Origin: UBA4582 sp047630175
GTDB taxonomy: Bacteria; Pseudomonadota; Gammaproteobacteria; Pseudomonadales; Azotimanducaceae
Assembly: GCA_047630175.1 (NCBI GenBank)
Contig: JBLHVI010000022.1
Coordinates: forward strand, 1 to 45,757
Direction: 5' to 3'
DNA: 45,757 nt
Below are positions 1 through 7,326 of this stretch, piece by piece. Each line of letters begins with the position of its first letter. Position 1 is the stretch's first letter. Both the position numbers and the translations under genes were made by a program. A model generated the notes under the pieces. It was not told where the DNA came from, did not search any database, and saw only the letters and a list, made by a program, of their open reading frames with translations.

Positions 1-2
1 AT

Positions 3-194
3 ACCCTCGGTTTTATCACGCCGGGGAATTTTTTGGGCCTGCCCTCTACTTGCGTACCAACGGGCTTAGCCGATGGCTTACCGACCGGCGTTCAAATTTA
101 CGCCGACAAATGGCGTGAAGATATTTGCTTGGAAGGTGCGGCCATCATCGAGCAGGCACTGGGTCGTATTACACCCATTGATCCAACTTTTTAG
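3..194 (+). CDS. Amidase-signature family protein, C-terminal end (partial)
   Basis: Only the last 63 residues and the stop are in the window. They read as the end of an amidase signature enzyme (GatA/AmiE type): the stretch NFLGLPSTCVPTG followed by LPTGVQIYA and a final helix (EGAAIIEQALG) is the usual C-terminal core that packs next to the Ser-Ser-Lys active site. The catalytic residues lie upstream of the window. Such enzymes hydrolyse amides in the cytoplasm; the substrate cannot be told from this piece. The next gene lies on the other strand, so this gene ends its operon. Confidence 0.75.
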   Translation, partial: TLGFITPGNFLGLPSTCVPTGLADGLPTGVQIYADKWREDICLEGAAIIEQALGRITPIDPTF

Positions 195-211
195 CTCAGC
201 AATAGCACCAG

Positions 212-302
212 GGTCTACAGCAGGGTTCTAACACAGCGGTCTAAGACAAAGGTCTACAACATAGGTCTACAACATAGGTCTACAACAGAGGTCTAGCACG
301 GG
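212..302. repeat. 13-bp tandem repeat, seven units
   Basis: Units begin at 212, 225, 238, 251, 264, 277 and 290, each exactly 13 bases apart. The units at 251 and 264 are identical (GGTCTACAACATA), that at 277 differs at one or two bases, and the outer ones are more degenerate but keep the GGTCTA or GTTCTA start. It lies just after the amidase stop codon. Unit length is not a multiple of three. No function is evident; it is a minisatellite-like array that probably arose by slippage. Confidence 0.8.
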
Positions 303-356
303 AGTGCATCCTCTGCTGCCACACGCTATTCATGTCGGGCTAATAAAAATACGTTA

Positions 357-524
357 ACGTTGTCACCTATTTCGCCGGTGCGTAAAGGCTCTCAGTTGAA
401 AAATCGCCTACTAGACCTCTCCGCCGGCCTGAACCGCTTGGGTTTCCCGATCACCAGCAGCGCCATTATTGAGGGCGATTGTAACGACTACAGGTCGGCA
501 CCATTCCGCTATAACGTTGATTGA
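357..524 (+). pseudogene. Possible decayed C-terminal fragment of an AONS-type PLP enzyme
   Basis: One frame stays open across this stretch and ends at a TGA at 522. It contains the string LKNRLLDLSAGLNRLGF followed by PITSSAIIEGD. This resembles the small-domain segment of 8-amino-7-oxononanoate synthase / 2-amino-3-ketobutyrate ligase proteins, in which a helix with the pattern L-x-x-L-x-x-x-G-F is followed by a 'S-x-x-I-x-P-v-x-x-G' strand. No start codon with a ribosome site and no catalytic lysine are present, so it would be a relic. The match is short and the call is weak. Confidence 0.25.
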
Positions 525-546
525 TGAGATCGCAACATGAAGTCGT

Positions 547-591
547 ATTGAGCAGGGGTCGGTGTACGCGCTACGCGAGCCCCTGTTCAAT
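547..591. terminator. Hairpin between convergent ends, possible terminator
   Basis: ATTGAGCAGGGG at 547-558 pairs with CCCCTGTTCAAT at 580-591 (one G-T wobble), a stem of about 12 bp. It overlaps the stop codon of the acyl-CoA dehydrogenase gene at 587. On the plus strand it is followed by a T-rich run (CGTTTCGTTTT), on the minus strand it is not, so termination of rightward transcription is the better guess. Confidence 0.4.
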
Positions 592-1831
592 CGTTTCGTT
601 TTATGTCTCTGAAAGACCCTGTGTCTGCTCTCATTTCTTTCGGCATACCAAGCACGCGTTCGGAAATAATATTTCGCTGAATTTCGTCGGTACCGCCGGC
701 AATCGAAATAGCGGGTGTTGAGATCAGCGTCTCGGCGATCATCCCGCGCTCAGCCGAGTCTGCGCCGCTGCGCATGGCATCTGCACCCGAGATCATGGTG
801 TGAACATGCGCTGCTTGGCGAGCAATGACACTGGCCGCTAACTTGCCAATAGAGCCTGCGGGTATGACCTCGTTCGTGCCTGACTGTCTTTTTGATTCGG
901 CGGCAGCCGAAGCTAAGTTTGACGCCTTGTGCATTGAAATCAGCTTTGCAATCTCTTGCCTTACTGCCGGGTCATTTATTGCACCGGTAGCTTTTGCTCG
1001 CGGGATCACCAAATCAACTCGGCCTTGCCTTTGCGGGTACCACGTATAGGGTTCGTTAGCGATTCTCGTCTCTTTATCAAACTCGTCGTAGATCGGACCG
1101 AGTCTTGATCCTTGCAATGAGCCTACCTTACGGTTACCAGCGAATCCTCGACGCTCGAATGACAACGTCGTTGCTGCCACCGCCCAACCATTACCCTCCC
1201 CACCAATCAGATCCACTGCATCAACGACGGCATTGGTCATAAAGACCTCATTAAATGACGCATGGCCATTCATTTGCTTTAACGGTCGAACTTCAACGCC
1301 CGGCTGACGCATATTGATCAGGTAGTAACTAAGCCCTTGATGTTTTGGTAGATCAAAATTACTGCGCGCCAGCAGAATGCCAAAGTCAGCGTGATGGGCA
1401 CTGGTATTCCATACTTTTTGTCCGTTCACAATCCAACGGCCATCAATACTTTCGGCTTTAGTGCTGGAGCCGGCCAGATCGGAGCCGCTGCCAGGTTCAC
1501 TAAATAGCTGACACCAGGCATGCTCGCCGGTAAGTATCGAGCGCAAAAAACGTCGTTTTTGATCGTCCGACCCGTGGGTAAGAATAGTCTCTGCCGCCAA
1601 ACCACCGGGACCACTCTGCGCCGCACCGACAGCACCTTTTTTGGCGAACGCCGTGCTTACAATCGACGTTTGCGCCTGATCATAGCCCTTGCCGTACCAC
1701 TCCTTCGGCCATTGCGGCGCAGCCCAACCACCCTCGACTAACATATTGCGCCATTCAAAAAGTGTACGTTGCGCCGACCAGTGTTTATCAAGCCACGCTT
1801 CTACTTCCGCTCTGATCGCTTCATCTTTCAT
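587..1831 (-). CDS. Acyl-CoA dehydrogenase family protein (larger subunit of a probable heteromeric pair)
   Basis: A 414-residue flavoprotein of the acyl-CoA dehydrogenase family, expected to introduce an alpha,beta double bond into a CoA thioester. The FAD and substrate region is clear: CQLFSEPGSGSDLAG at 107-121, WIVNGQKVWNTSA at 133-145, and the C-terminal GGTDEIQRNIISERVLG. In the usual YEGT motif the catalytic Glu is replaced by Gly here (IAGGT). A Glu at 226 in LSFERRG sits where isovaleryl-CoA dehydrogenase-type enzymes carry their base, so it may be catalytic. The start ATG overlaps the stop of the upstream dehydrogenase gene by 4 bases (ATGA), so the two are translationally coupled. 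Paired genes like this form alpha2beta2 enzymes in bacterial steroid side-chain and ring degradation; that role here is inferred. Confidence 0.9.
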   Translation of the reverse strand: MKDEAIRAEVEAWLDKHWSAQRTLFEWRNMLVEGGWAAPQWPKEWYGKGYDQAQTSIVSTAFAKKGAVGAAQSGPGGLAAETILTHGSDDQKRRFLRSILTGEHAWCQLFSEPGSGSDLAGSSTKAESIDGRWIVNGQKVWNTSAHHADFGILLARSNFDLPKHQGLSYYLINMRQPGVEVRPLKQMNGHASFNEVFMTNAVVDAVDLIGGEGNGWAVAATTLSFERRGFAGNRKVGSLQGSRLGPIYDEFDKETRIANEPYTWYPQRQGRVDLVIPRAKATGAINDPAVRQEIAKLISMHKASNLASAAAESKRQSGTNEVIPAGSIGKLAASVIARQAAHVHTMISGADAMRSGADSAERGMIAETLISTPAISIAGGTDEIQRNIISERVLGMPKEMRADTGSFRDIKRND

Positions 1832-2937
1832 AGCATGACCTCCAGCATTGTCATCATCCGTTCCCGATGTAAGTGCGGCGAGCCCATAAAAACCTCAGAA
1901 CTTTTGGCCCGTTTAAACCAGAGCTGAGTATCTTCCTCCCAGGTAAAACCGATACCGCCCCGCAGCTGGATGGCCGCACGCCCAGCCTCGATGTAAGCAT
2001 CACTTGCCAATGCCTTGGCCATGCTCGCCGCATAGGGCTCTGGCTCGCCGGCTGCCAAACATTGGGCAGCGTGGTGTGTCGCGGCCTTGGCAAACTCCAA
2101 TTGCATCAGTAAATCAGCGCAGCGATGCTTCAAACTCTGAAAAGACCCAATGGGACGACCGAACTGATAGCGTAATTTTGTGTATTCAACAGTAGTTTCA
2201 AATAAATGCTGGGCGCCCCCAATCATTTCATGACAGAGCGCAACGCAGATGTGATCCCATATTTTATCTAGCAGTGCTTGCGTTATAACACCCAGTTTTA
2301 GCGCATCAACCTTATTGAAGGTCACGCTGGCGAGCTTGCGGGTCGAATCGAGCGTCTCTAGCGGTATAATATTGACGCCGACACTATCGCTATTGAGGGA
2401 CAACAAGCTTAAACCATCAGCCGATCCGGCGATGACAATCAACAGGTCAGCATTCTGCGCATCAAGTACTAATGGCGCAGTACCGCTGACGGTCTCGCCA
2501 TCCCAGACTAAACGCTTGCCGACGTTTTCAGGCCTATTCAGGTCATCCATGACCAGCGTCGCGATAGTACAGCCATCTGCTATCCCAGGAAGCAGCGCCT
2601 CTTTAAACGGTTCCGCGGCACCCAACAGTATGGTGTAACCCGCCATAACCGCAGACGCAAAAAACGGACCAGCGTAAAGATACCGACCCATTTGCTCGGC
2701 AACAATACCCAGTTCAACAGGTCCAAACCCGAAACCACCGTAGGCTTCAGGAATGTGCGTGCCTGCAAGCCCAACTTCATCACAAAGTTGTCGCCAGACA
2801 GCCATATCAAACCCTTCCGCCGTTGCCATCAACTTCCGCACTTGTGACGAATGCGATTTGTCTGCCATAAACCGGGCTACCACATCCCGGAAGTGGCTCT
2901 GATCTTCGGTTAGCACTTTTGGTAAATCGCTAGTCAT
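1828..2937 (-). CDS. Acyl-CoA dehydrogenase family protein (smaller subunit of a probable heteromeric pair)
   Basis: A 369-residue acyl-CoA dehydrogenase-like protein. The N-terminal helical domain is followed by a divergent middle domain that lacks the usual FAD-contacting SEPxAGSD segment. The C-terminal domain has YTKLRYQFGRPIGSFQ and the terminal pattern LRGGIGFTWEEDTQLWFKRAK, which is typical of the non-canonical subunits in heteromeric dehydrogenases. No YEGT-type Glu is present. It is the first gene of a two-gene unit with the 414-residue homologue, overlapping it by 4 bases. One subunit with FAD-site motifs and one without fits the actinobacterial FadE28/FadE29-like architecture. The operon promoter should lie in 2938-3209, shared divergently with the SDR gene. 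Confidence 0.9.
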   Translation of the reverse strand: MTSDLPKVLTEDQSHFRDVVARFMADKSHSSQVRKLMATAEGFDMAVWRQLCDEVGLAGTHIPEAYGGFGFGPVELGIVAEQMGRYLYAGPFFASAVMAGYTILLGAAEPFKEALLPGIADGCTIATLVMDDLNRPENVGKRLVWDGETVSGTAPLVLDAQNADLLIVIAGSADGLSLLSLNSDSVGVNIIPLETLDSTRKLASVTFNKVDALKLGVITQALLDKIWDHICVALCHEMIGGAQHLFETTVEYTKLRYQFGRPIGSFQSLKHRCADLLMQLEFAKAATHHAAQCLAAGEPEPYAASMAKALASDAYIEAGRAAIQLRGGIGFTWEEDTQLWFKRAKSSEVFMGSPHLHRERMMTMLEVML

Positions 2938-3209
2938 ATCGGTTATCCAAGAAACGGGCTACAAGAAACAGAGTCAACGTGTGATTTACATTACCGGACT
3001 CAAGATGATCATTCACAGGTGTCCTTATATCACCGCTTGCCTAGTGAATGCACGCCGACCCCTGCGCAGCAGCCGAGCAGTCACATCCATTCCTTCTTAA
3101 GCAAAAAGCTAAAACTAAACAACTTAAGTAAGTGCCTTTCTATTCTGACCCCCTTTATTCGAGTAATATCATTGGTAGAACCGCTCAGACTACGTTTAAG
3201 GATATTGAT

Positions 3210-4004
3210 ATGCGACTCGAAGGAAAGGTAGCAATCATTACCGGCGCCGGTCAGACCGCCGGTCAAACCATCGGCAATGGCCGAGCAACAGCCCTGTTGT
3301 TTGCGCGACAAGGCGCCAAGGTATTGATCACAGACCGCGACCCCGAAAGCTTGAGCGAAACCCACAAGCTGATCACAGAGGAGGGGCTCGCTTGCGCTTC
3401 CTTTGAGATGGATGTCACTCGTGAACAAGACTGTATCGCCATGTCACAAGCCTGCATGCATCACTGGGGCAGAATCGACATCCTACATAATAACGTCGGT
3501 ATAGGTGCCAACGACGCTAGCGTCAGCAAACTGCAACTCGCTGACTGGCAGCGTATTATGGAGGTGAACCTAACAAGTATGTTTCTGACCTGCAAAAGCG
3601 TTTTACCACAAATGCGTGAGCAAGCATCTGGGTCAATCATCAACATCTCATCACTCGCCGCGACCGCCGCGACGAATATGGTCGCGTACAAAACCTCCAA
3701 GGCAGGCGTCATGGCACTGACAGACAACGTTGCCCTAACGAACGCACGGCACGGCATTCGAGCAAACTGTATCTTGCCGGGCCTGATCGATACCCCCATG
3801 GCAATTGAAGGCATTTCCGCAAGTCGAGGCATAGACCGAGATGACCTTATACAGGCCCGAAACAAGTCGGTGCCACTACGCGGAAAAATGGGATCTGCCT
3901 GGGATGTCGCACATGCCGCGCTCTTTCTTGCCAGCGACGATGCCAGTTTCATTACTGGCATTCATTTAAGAGTCGATGGTGGCCAGGGCCTTAAAGTCGG
4001 CTAA
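3210..4004 (+). CDS. Short-chain dehydrogenase/reductase (SDR)
   Basis: A 264-residue NAD(P)-dependent alcohol/ketone oxidoreductase. The ATG at 3210 is chosen because MRLEGKVAIITGAG is the normal SDR N-terminus and an AAGGA lies about 8 bases before it; a start at 3132 would add 26 unrelated residues. The cofactor loop is extended (TGAGQTAGQTIGNGRA), a variant seen in one SDR subgroup in place of plain TGxxxGxG. The HNNVG motif, the catalytic Ser of NISSLA and the YKTSK tyrosine-lysine pair are intact, and the protein ends in the usual VDGGQG. It is divergent from the dehydrogenase pair and may act on the same acyl-CoA or alcohol pathway, which is an inference from position. Confidence 0.9.
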   Translation: MRLEGKVAIITGAGQTAGQTIGNGRATALLFARQGAKVLITDRDPESLSETHKLITEEGLACASFEMDVTREQDCIAMSQACMHHWGRIDILHNNVGIGANDASVSKLQLADWQRIMEVNLTSMFLTCKSVLPQMREQASGSIINISSLAATAATNMVAYKTSKAGVMALTDNVALTNARHGIRANCILPGLIDTPMAIEGISASRGIDRDDLIQARNKSVPLRGKMGSAWDVAHAALFLASDDASFITGIHLRVDGGQGLKVG

Positions 4005-4013
4005 AGACTAACC

Positions 4014-4754
4014 TCACGACCGCGATCGAAACGCTTTTCTTCTCGCGTTAAGCTTCGACTTGGTAGTTTTATTCAGCTTTTCGGTAGCCGCCGAATACGC
4101 CGAAGGCTGGATCTCTAACAGCCTACGATCGATGAAATCCAGCACCTCTTTCGGATACAGATTATAGATTTCCCTTAACGTCCAGCCTACGCCTTTCTGC
4201 ACGTAATATTCATCGTCAGCCAGCAGTGGCTCAATAAAACTGATCAACACCCCATAAGGTTGAACCGATTTACGCTTACGCGAATATTCAAGCAAGCCCA
4301 CAATACTTTGCCTGCGCTTCCAAGGATTACCGTCGAAATTCCATTTCCGATACCAAGGCATCACCCAATCTGCATTCTCCTCAAACACCTGTGCATAAAT
4401 CTTCGAAAGATCATCACTGTGCTCCCAACAGTCGCAGCGATCAATCCACTGGCGAACAGTACCGAACTCCGCCTTGCTGAGCCGCTTATGCTGGTAGTGA
4501 TAAATCGCCTGACAAGCGACCTCATATAGATCCGTGTGTCTAAAAATATAGTCCCAGGTGTTAAGCGTTTCGCCCGCACTCAACCCGTCTAAAAAGCCAT
4601 AACCCTTCTTACCCATAGCACGCACATCCGGCACCCGAAGACCCACCCGGCTAAACCCACCGGGTGATGCATCCCCCGGCTGGCGCTTTGCAGCAGCAAG
4701 TGTACGCTTATGAATCGAAGTCAACGCCTTCAGATATTTCGTTTGTGTTGTCAT
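4014..4754 (-). CDS. DNA alkylation repair protein, AlkD-like
   Basis: A helical-repeat protein of 246 residues from the ATG at 4754 (an in-frame start at 4820 would give 268). AlkD proteins of about 230-240 residues are HEAT-like DNA glycosylases that remove cationic alkylated bases without base flipping. Support comes from the sequence of helical pairs, the WDYIFRHTDLYEVACQAIYHYQ segment read in parts, WKRRQSIVGLLEYSR, and the characteristic YYVQKGVGWTLREIYNLYP-like helix with Trp-Thr-Leu-Arg-Glu. The tail is rich in Lys and Arg. It is convergent with the SDR gene, 9 bases apart. No partner gene for repair is nearby. Confidence 0.8.
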   Translation of the reverse strand: MTTQTKYLKALTSIHKRTLAAAKRQPGDASPGGFSRVGLRVPDVRAMGKKGYGFLDGLSAGETLNTWDYIFRHTDLYEVACQAIYHYQHKRLSKAEFGTVRQWIDRCDCWEHSDDLSKIYAQVFEENADWVMPWYRKWNFDGNPWKRRQSIVGLLEYSRKRKSVQPYGVLISFIEPLLADDEYYVQKGVGWTLREIYNLYPKEVLDFIDRRLLEIQPSAYSAATEKLNKTTKSKLNARRKAFRSRS

Positions 4755-4883
4755 CGCTACACTGCCTAAGTTTCGACATGCAAAATCGGAATAGACAAAT
4801 GCACGCAAACATTGCTGCATGCCATCAAGCGCTAATGCCTGTGATCAGGCACACTTCCATGCGTAATTCGAAGCATGCAAAAC

Positions 4884-4903
4884 TTGCATAAGATTGCATA
4901 AGA
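4884..4903. repeat. 10-bp direct repeat, two copies
   Basis: TTGCATAAGA occurs twice in tandem (4884-4893 and 4894-4903), followed by the similar GTGCAATAA. It lies between the end of the CurA-type reductase gene and the start of the AlkD-like gene, upstream of the latter. It could be a regulatory site for the repair gene or a chance duplication. Confidence 0.4.
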
Positions 4904-4965
4904 GTGCAATAACCTTGTACCGTAAAATCGACTGTACAACATTAATGCACTCCGACCCTACCGTT

Positions 4966-5985
4966 CTAGCTTACCTTGATCACCAACTTACCGAAGTTTT
5001 CGCCAGTGAAAAGCATGCGGAACGCAGATGGCGCATTCTCAATACCCTCAACCACGGTCTCTCGATACTTGAGTTTGCCTTCCTTAATCCAGCCACCTAA
5101 CGCGCGTGCAGACTCCTCAAATTCTTCAAGCCACTCAGTCACAATAAAGAACCGAGACTCAGGTGGATTGTCTAATTCAGCAAACACCATCTCTGGTGTT
5201 TTAAACCCTTCCATACTCGTTGCGTTGTACGCCGAAATGAAACCACAAACAGGTACCCGAGCGCCCTTATTCAACAATGGCGCAACCGCGGCAAGTACCT
5301 CGCCCCCAACATTCTCAAAGTAGACGTCAACACCATCTGGACAAGCATCGGCCAGAAGCTTGGGAAAGCTCGGGTCCTTGTAGTCAACACACACATCGAA
5401 ACCCAATTCGTTAACCACGTAATCACACTTCATTTTTCCGCCGGCAATACCCACGGCACGACAGCCTTTGATCTTCGCGATCTGCCCGACAACAGAACCC
5501 ACCGCACCAGAGGCTGCAGATACCACCACCGTTTCACCCGCAACCGGCTTGCCAAGACGAAGCAGCCCAAAGTAAGCCGTTTGACCCGGCATACCCGTAA
5601 CCCCTACCGCTGTGGAAATGGGCGCGAGATCGGGGTCAATCTTAAATAATCGCAAGTCATCAGCCTTGCCAATAGCATATGACTGCCAACCATACATGCC
5701 TGAAACTATCGTACCCACGGGGTAGTCTGCAATATTCGACTCCACAACCTCACTCACAACGCCGGCGGTAATGACATCACCTATCGCTAACGGCTTAGCA
5801 TAGGATTTACGATCACTCATGCGCCCACGCATGTAGGGGTCTAGCGAAAGCCAGCGGGTCTTCAACAACATCTCACCATCACCCGGTGCGTTCGCTGGAA
5901 TATCCTGAATCTCAAAGTTGTCATCTTCGGGCATACCGTGTGGTCTAGATTTTAGTACGATTCTTTTATTTATACGTTCGCTCAT
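4966..5985 (-). CDS. NADP-dependent oxidoreductase, CurA / PTGR type (MDR superfamily)
   Basis: A 339-residue zinc-independent medium-chain reductase expected to reduce alpha,beta-unsaturated ketones or aldehydes with NADPH. Evidence: the N-terminal pattern DNFEIQDIPA with LSLDPYMRGRM at about 47-57, the nucleotide-binding run VSAASGAVGSVVGQIAKIKG, GIAGG with the CDYVVNELGFD continuation, and YFENVGGEVL, all diagnostic of the CurA/leukotriene B4 dehydrogenase branch. No zinc-ligand motif of alcohol dehydrogenases is present, as expected. A good ribosome site (GGGAG) precedes the ATG. The glutathione transferase gene lies upstream on the same strand 50 bases away; both fit detoxification or saturation of reactive enones. 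Confidence 0.9.
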   Translation of the reverse strand: MSERINKRIVLKSRPHGMPEDDNFEIQDIPANAPGDGEMLLKTRWLSLDPYMRGRMSDRKSYAKPLAIGDVITAGVVSEVVESNIADYPVGTIVSGMYGWQSYAIGKADDLRLFKIDPDLAPISTAVGVTGMPGQTAYFGLLRLGKPVAGETVVVSAASGAVGSVVGQIAKIKGCRAVGIAGGKMKCDYVVNELGFDVCVDYKDPSFPKLLADACPDGVDVYFENVGGEVLAAVAPLLNKGARVPVCGFISAYNATSMEGFKTPEMVFAELDNPPESRFFIVTEWLEEFEESARALGGWIKEGKLKYRETVVEGIENAPSAFRMLFTGENFGKLVIKVS

Positions 5986-6035
5986 TGGAACTCCCTCGTT
6001 TAGTATTTTTGTTACTGTCTACGATAGTGTTTTTG

Positions 6036-6653
6036 CTAGGCTGCTGTTGCACTGGGTCGTGCTGCAACTTCTGCGCGCCAGCGCGCGAGATGGGAAAGGC
6101 TTGCATCAGGCTTTAAGTCGACCAATAGCTCAGCAAAATCAATCGTAACCATCGCTGTTATGTCCGCAATACTGTATGCATCTCCGGCGATCATACGCCT
6201 GTCTGCCAGTTCTCTATCCATACGCGTGTAGTAGGCCTTCACAAAAGCATCACTTTGAATCTTAGCCTCTGGGATTTGCACCGTGATGCCCATCTTTCCA
6301 ACAATCGGACCGTTAACCCATGAGCTACTGACATTGCGCCCCAACAAAAGCTCAATACGACGTAGATGCATATCAATGCGGCCAATATCAGCTGCAGTTT
6401 CACCAAACATCGAAGGACTCGGGTACAGCGCTTCAAGGTATCGACAAATTGAAACAGATTCTGAAATATAAGTGCCATCGTCAAGTTCAAGCACCGGAAT
6501 CTGACCATTAGGATTCATCTGCATAAACACCTCAGCCTTGTGCTCGCGTTTTTGCATATCAACATTAACACGTTCAATTTCAACTGCTTTTTCAGCTAAG
6601 AAAACATGAACGCGTCGGGGATTTGGTGCCGTTGGATGATCAAATAATTTCAT
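6036..6653 (-). CDS. Glutathione S-transferase family protein
   Basis: A 205-residue two-domain GST. The thioredoxin-like N-terminal domain shows NPRRVHVFLAEKAVEIE, the cis-proline of NGQIPVLELDDG, and the glutathione gamma-glutamyl contact SESVSICRYLE. The helical C-terminal domain contains the N-capping motif region AGDAYSIADITAMV, a standard GST fold signature. It probably conjugates or isomerises electrophilic intermediates in the cytoplasm. It precedes the CurA-type reductase gene with 50 bases between them and is likely cotranscribed. Confidence 0.9.
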   Translation of the reverse strand: MKLFDHPTAPNPRRVHVFLAEKAVEIERVNVDMQKREHKAEVFMQMNPNGQIPVLELDDGTYISESVSICRYLEALYPSPSMFGETAADIGRIDMHLRRIELLLGRNVSSSWVNGPIVGKMGITVQIPEAKIQSDAFVKAYYTRMDRELADRRMIAGDAYSIADITAMVTIDFAELLVDLKPDASLSHLARWRAEVAARPSATAA

Positions 6654-7018
6654 ACAGTATTCCGTTTATATGACGAATTATGACGAATTATAGCGATATC
6701 AATTACCGCTACTGCCGTATCAAAACATGATGGCAACAAAATAAACAGGTGCGAAACGCGTTCAAGCAAGGCCAGGCCATCGGCTGTTGACCGTTCATTG
6801 GCGAAGCCAAGACCTGAGCGAACAGTACCATGATTTTCTATTTGAAAACGATAGCGTATTCAGTTGGCAACCTGCCCTCTATACGCCGATCAGTCTCGTT
6901 GCAGGCGTCCACCTAGCGGCATCATCGAACGTTTAACTTAGTCGTTAGCAAGCAACATTGTTTTGTCAATCGAATGCCTGCAACGCATATTTTTACGGGT
7001 TGCAGACAAGCCACAGGT

Positions 7019-7044
7019 TTAGTCATTTTTGCCAAAGTGACTAA
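7019..7044. promoter_or_regulatory. 26-bp palindromic site, copy 1 (putative operator)
   Basis: TTAGTCA at 7019-7025 is mirrored by TGACTAA at 7038-7044, with a 12-base centre. An extra G-T pair of bases extends the stem to 9 (GTTTAGTCA / TGACTAAAC). It agrees with copy 2 at 22 of 26 positions, including the centre (TTT-GC-AAA). Two copies 97 bases apart before one gene suggest a dimeric regulator; which family is unknown. Confidence 0.6.
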
Positions 7045-7115
7045 ACTGCAGACGTAAATCGCGCTGACAACGGTTCCAGAGCTATTGGCCATGCCGTCAT
7101 TAGCAGACTTGGAGA

Positions 7116-7141
7116 TTAGTCATATTTAGCAAAATGACTAA
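7116..7141. promoter_or_regulatory. 26-bp palindromic site, copy 2 (putative operator)
   Basis: TTAGTCAT and ATGACTAA flank a 10-base centre; flanking bases extend it to a perfect 13-bp inverted repeat (GGAGATTAGTCAT at 7111-7123 and ATGACTAATCTCC at 7134-7146). It lies about 190 bases before the monooxygenase start codon, in the range of a distal regulator site. There is no T-run after it, which argues against a terminator. Confidence 0.6.
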
Positions 7142-7326
7142 TCTCCCAACGGTGTTATCGGACTCTGCGTCCATAACGCAGACACAAAACCACTGCGCGT
7201 ATTCTTTTGGTTAACAGCCGACCCGTTTCTCGCTAGTATTGAGACAAATACTACGGCTTACGAATCGCCTGTCAGTTCTCGCGCTTGCGGCAGCCACAAA
7301 AAAACAATCATAAAAAGGCCCGCACC

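Larger units (their letters stand above)
6654..7326. other. Long intergenic region upstream of the monooxygenase gene
   Basis: About 670 bases without a convincing gene. It lies between two divergent genes (GST and monooxygenase) and so holds both promoters. The stretch 6672-6693 has a short duplication (TATGACGAAT). The part near the monooxygenase contains the two matching 26-bp palindromes listed separately. One frame over about 6745-6935 is open but has no start and no family likeness. Confidence 0.6.

Noticed and set aside
212..302. Repeat array as a CRISPR
   Set aside because: The units are contiguous with no spacers and only 13 bases long; no cas genes are near.
4836..4851. TGCCTG/CAGGCA hairpin as the terminator of the reductase gene
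   Set aside because: No T-run follows and the stem is only 6 bp; too weak to list.
6745..6935. Open frame in the long intergenic region as a gene relic
   Set aside because: No start codon and no recognised motif; insufficient evidence.
7019..7146. The two palindromes as terminators of the upstream minus-strand genes
   Set aside because: They lie upstream, not downstream, of the GST gene start, are similar in sequence and spacing, and have no T-run.
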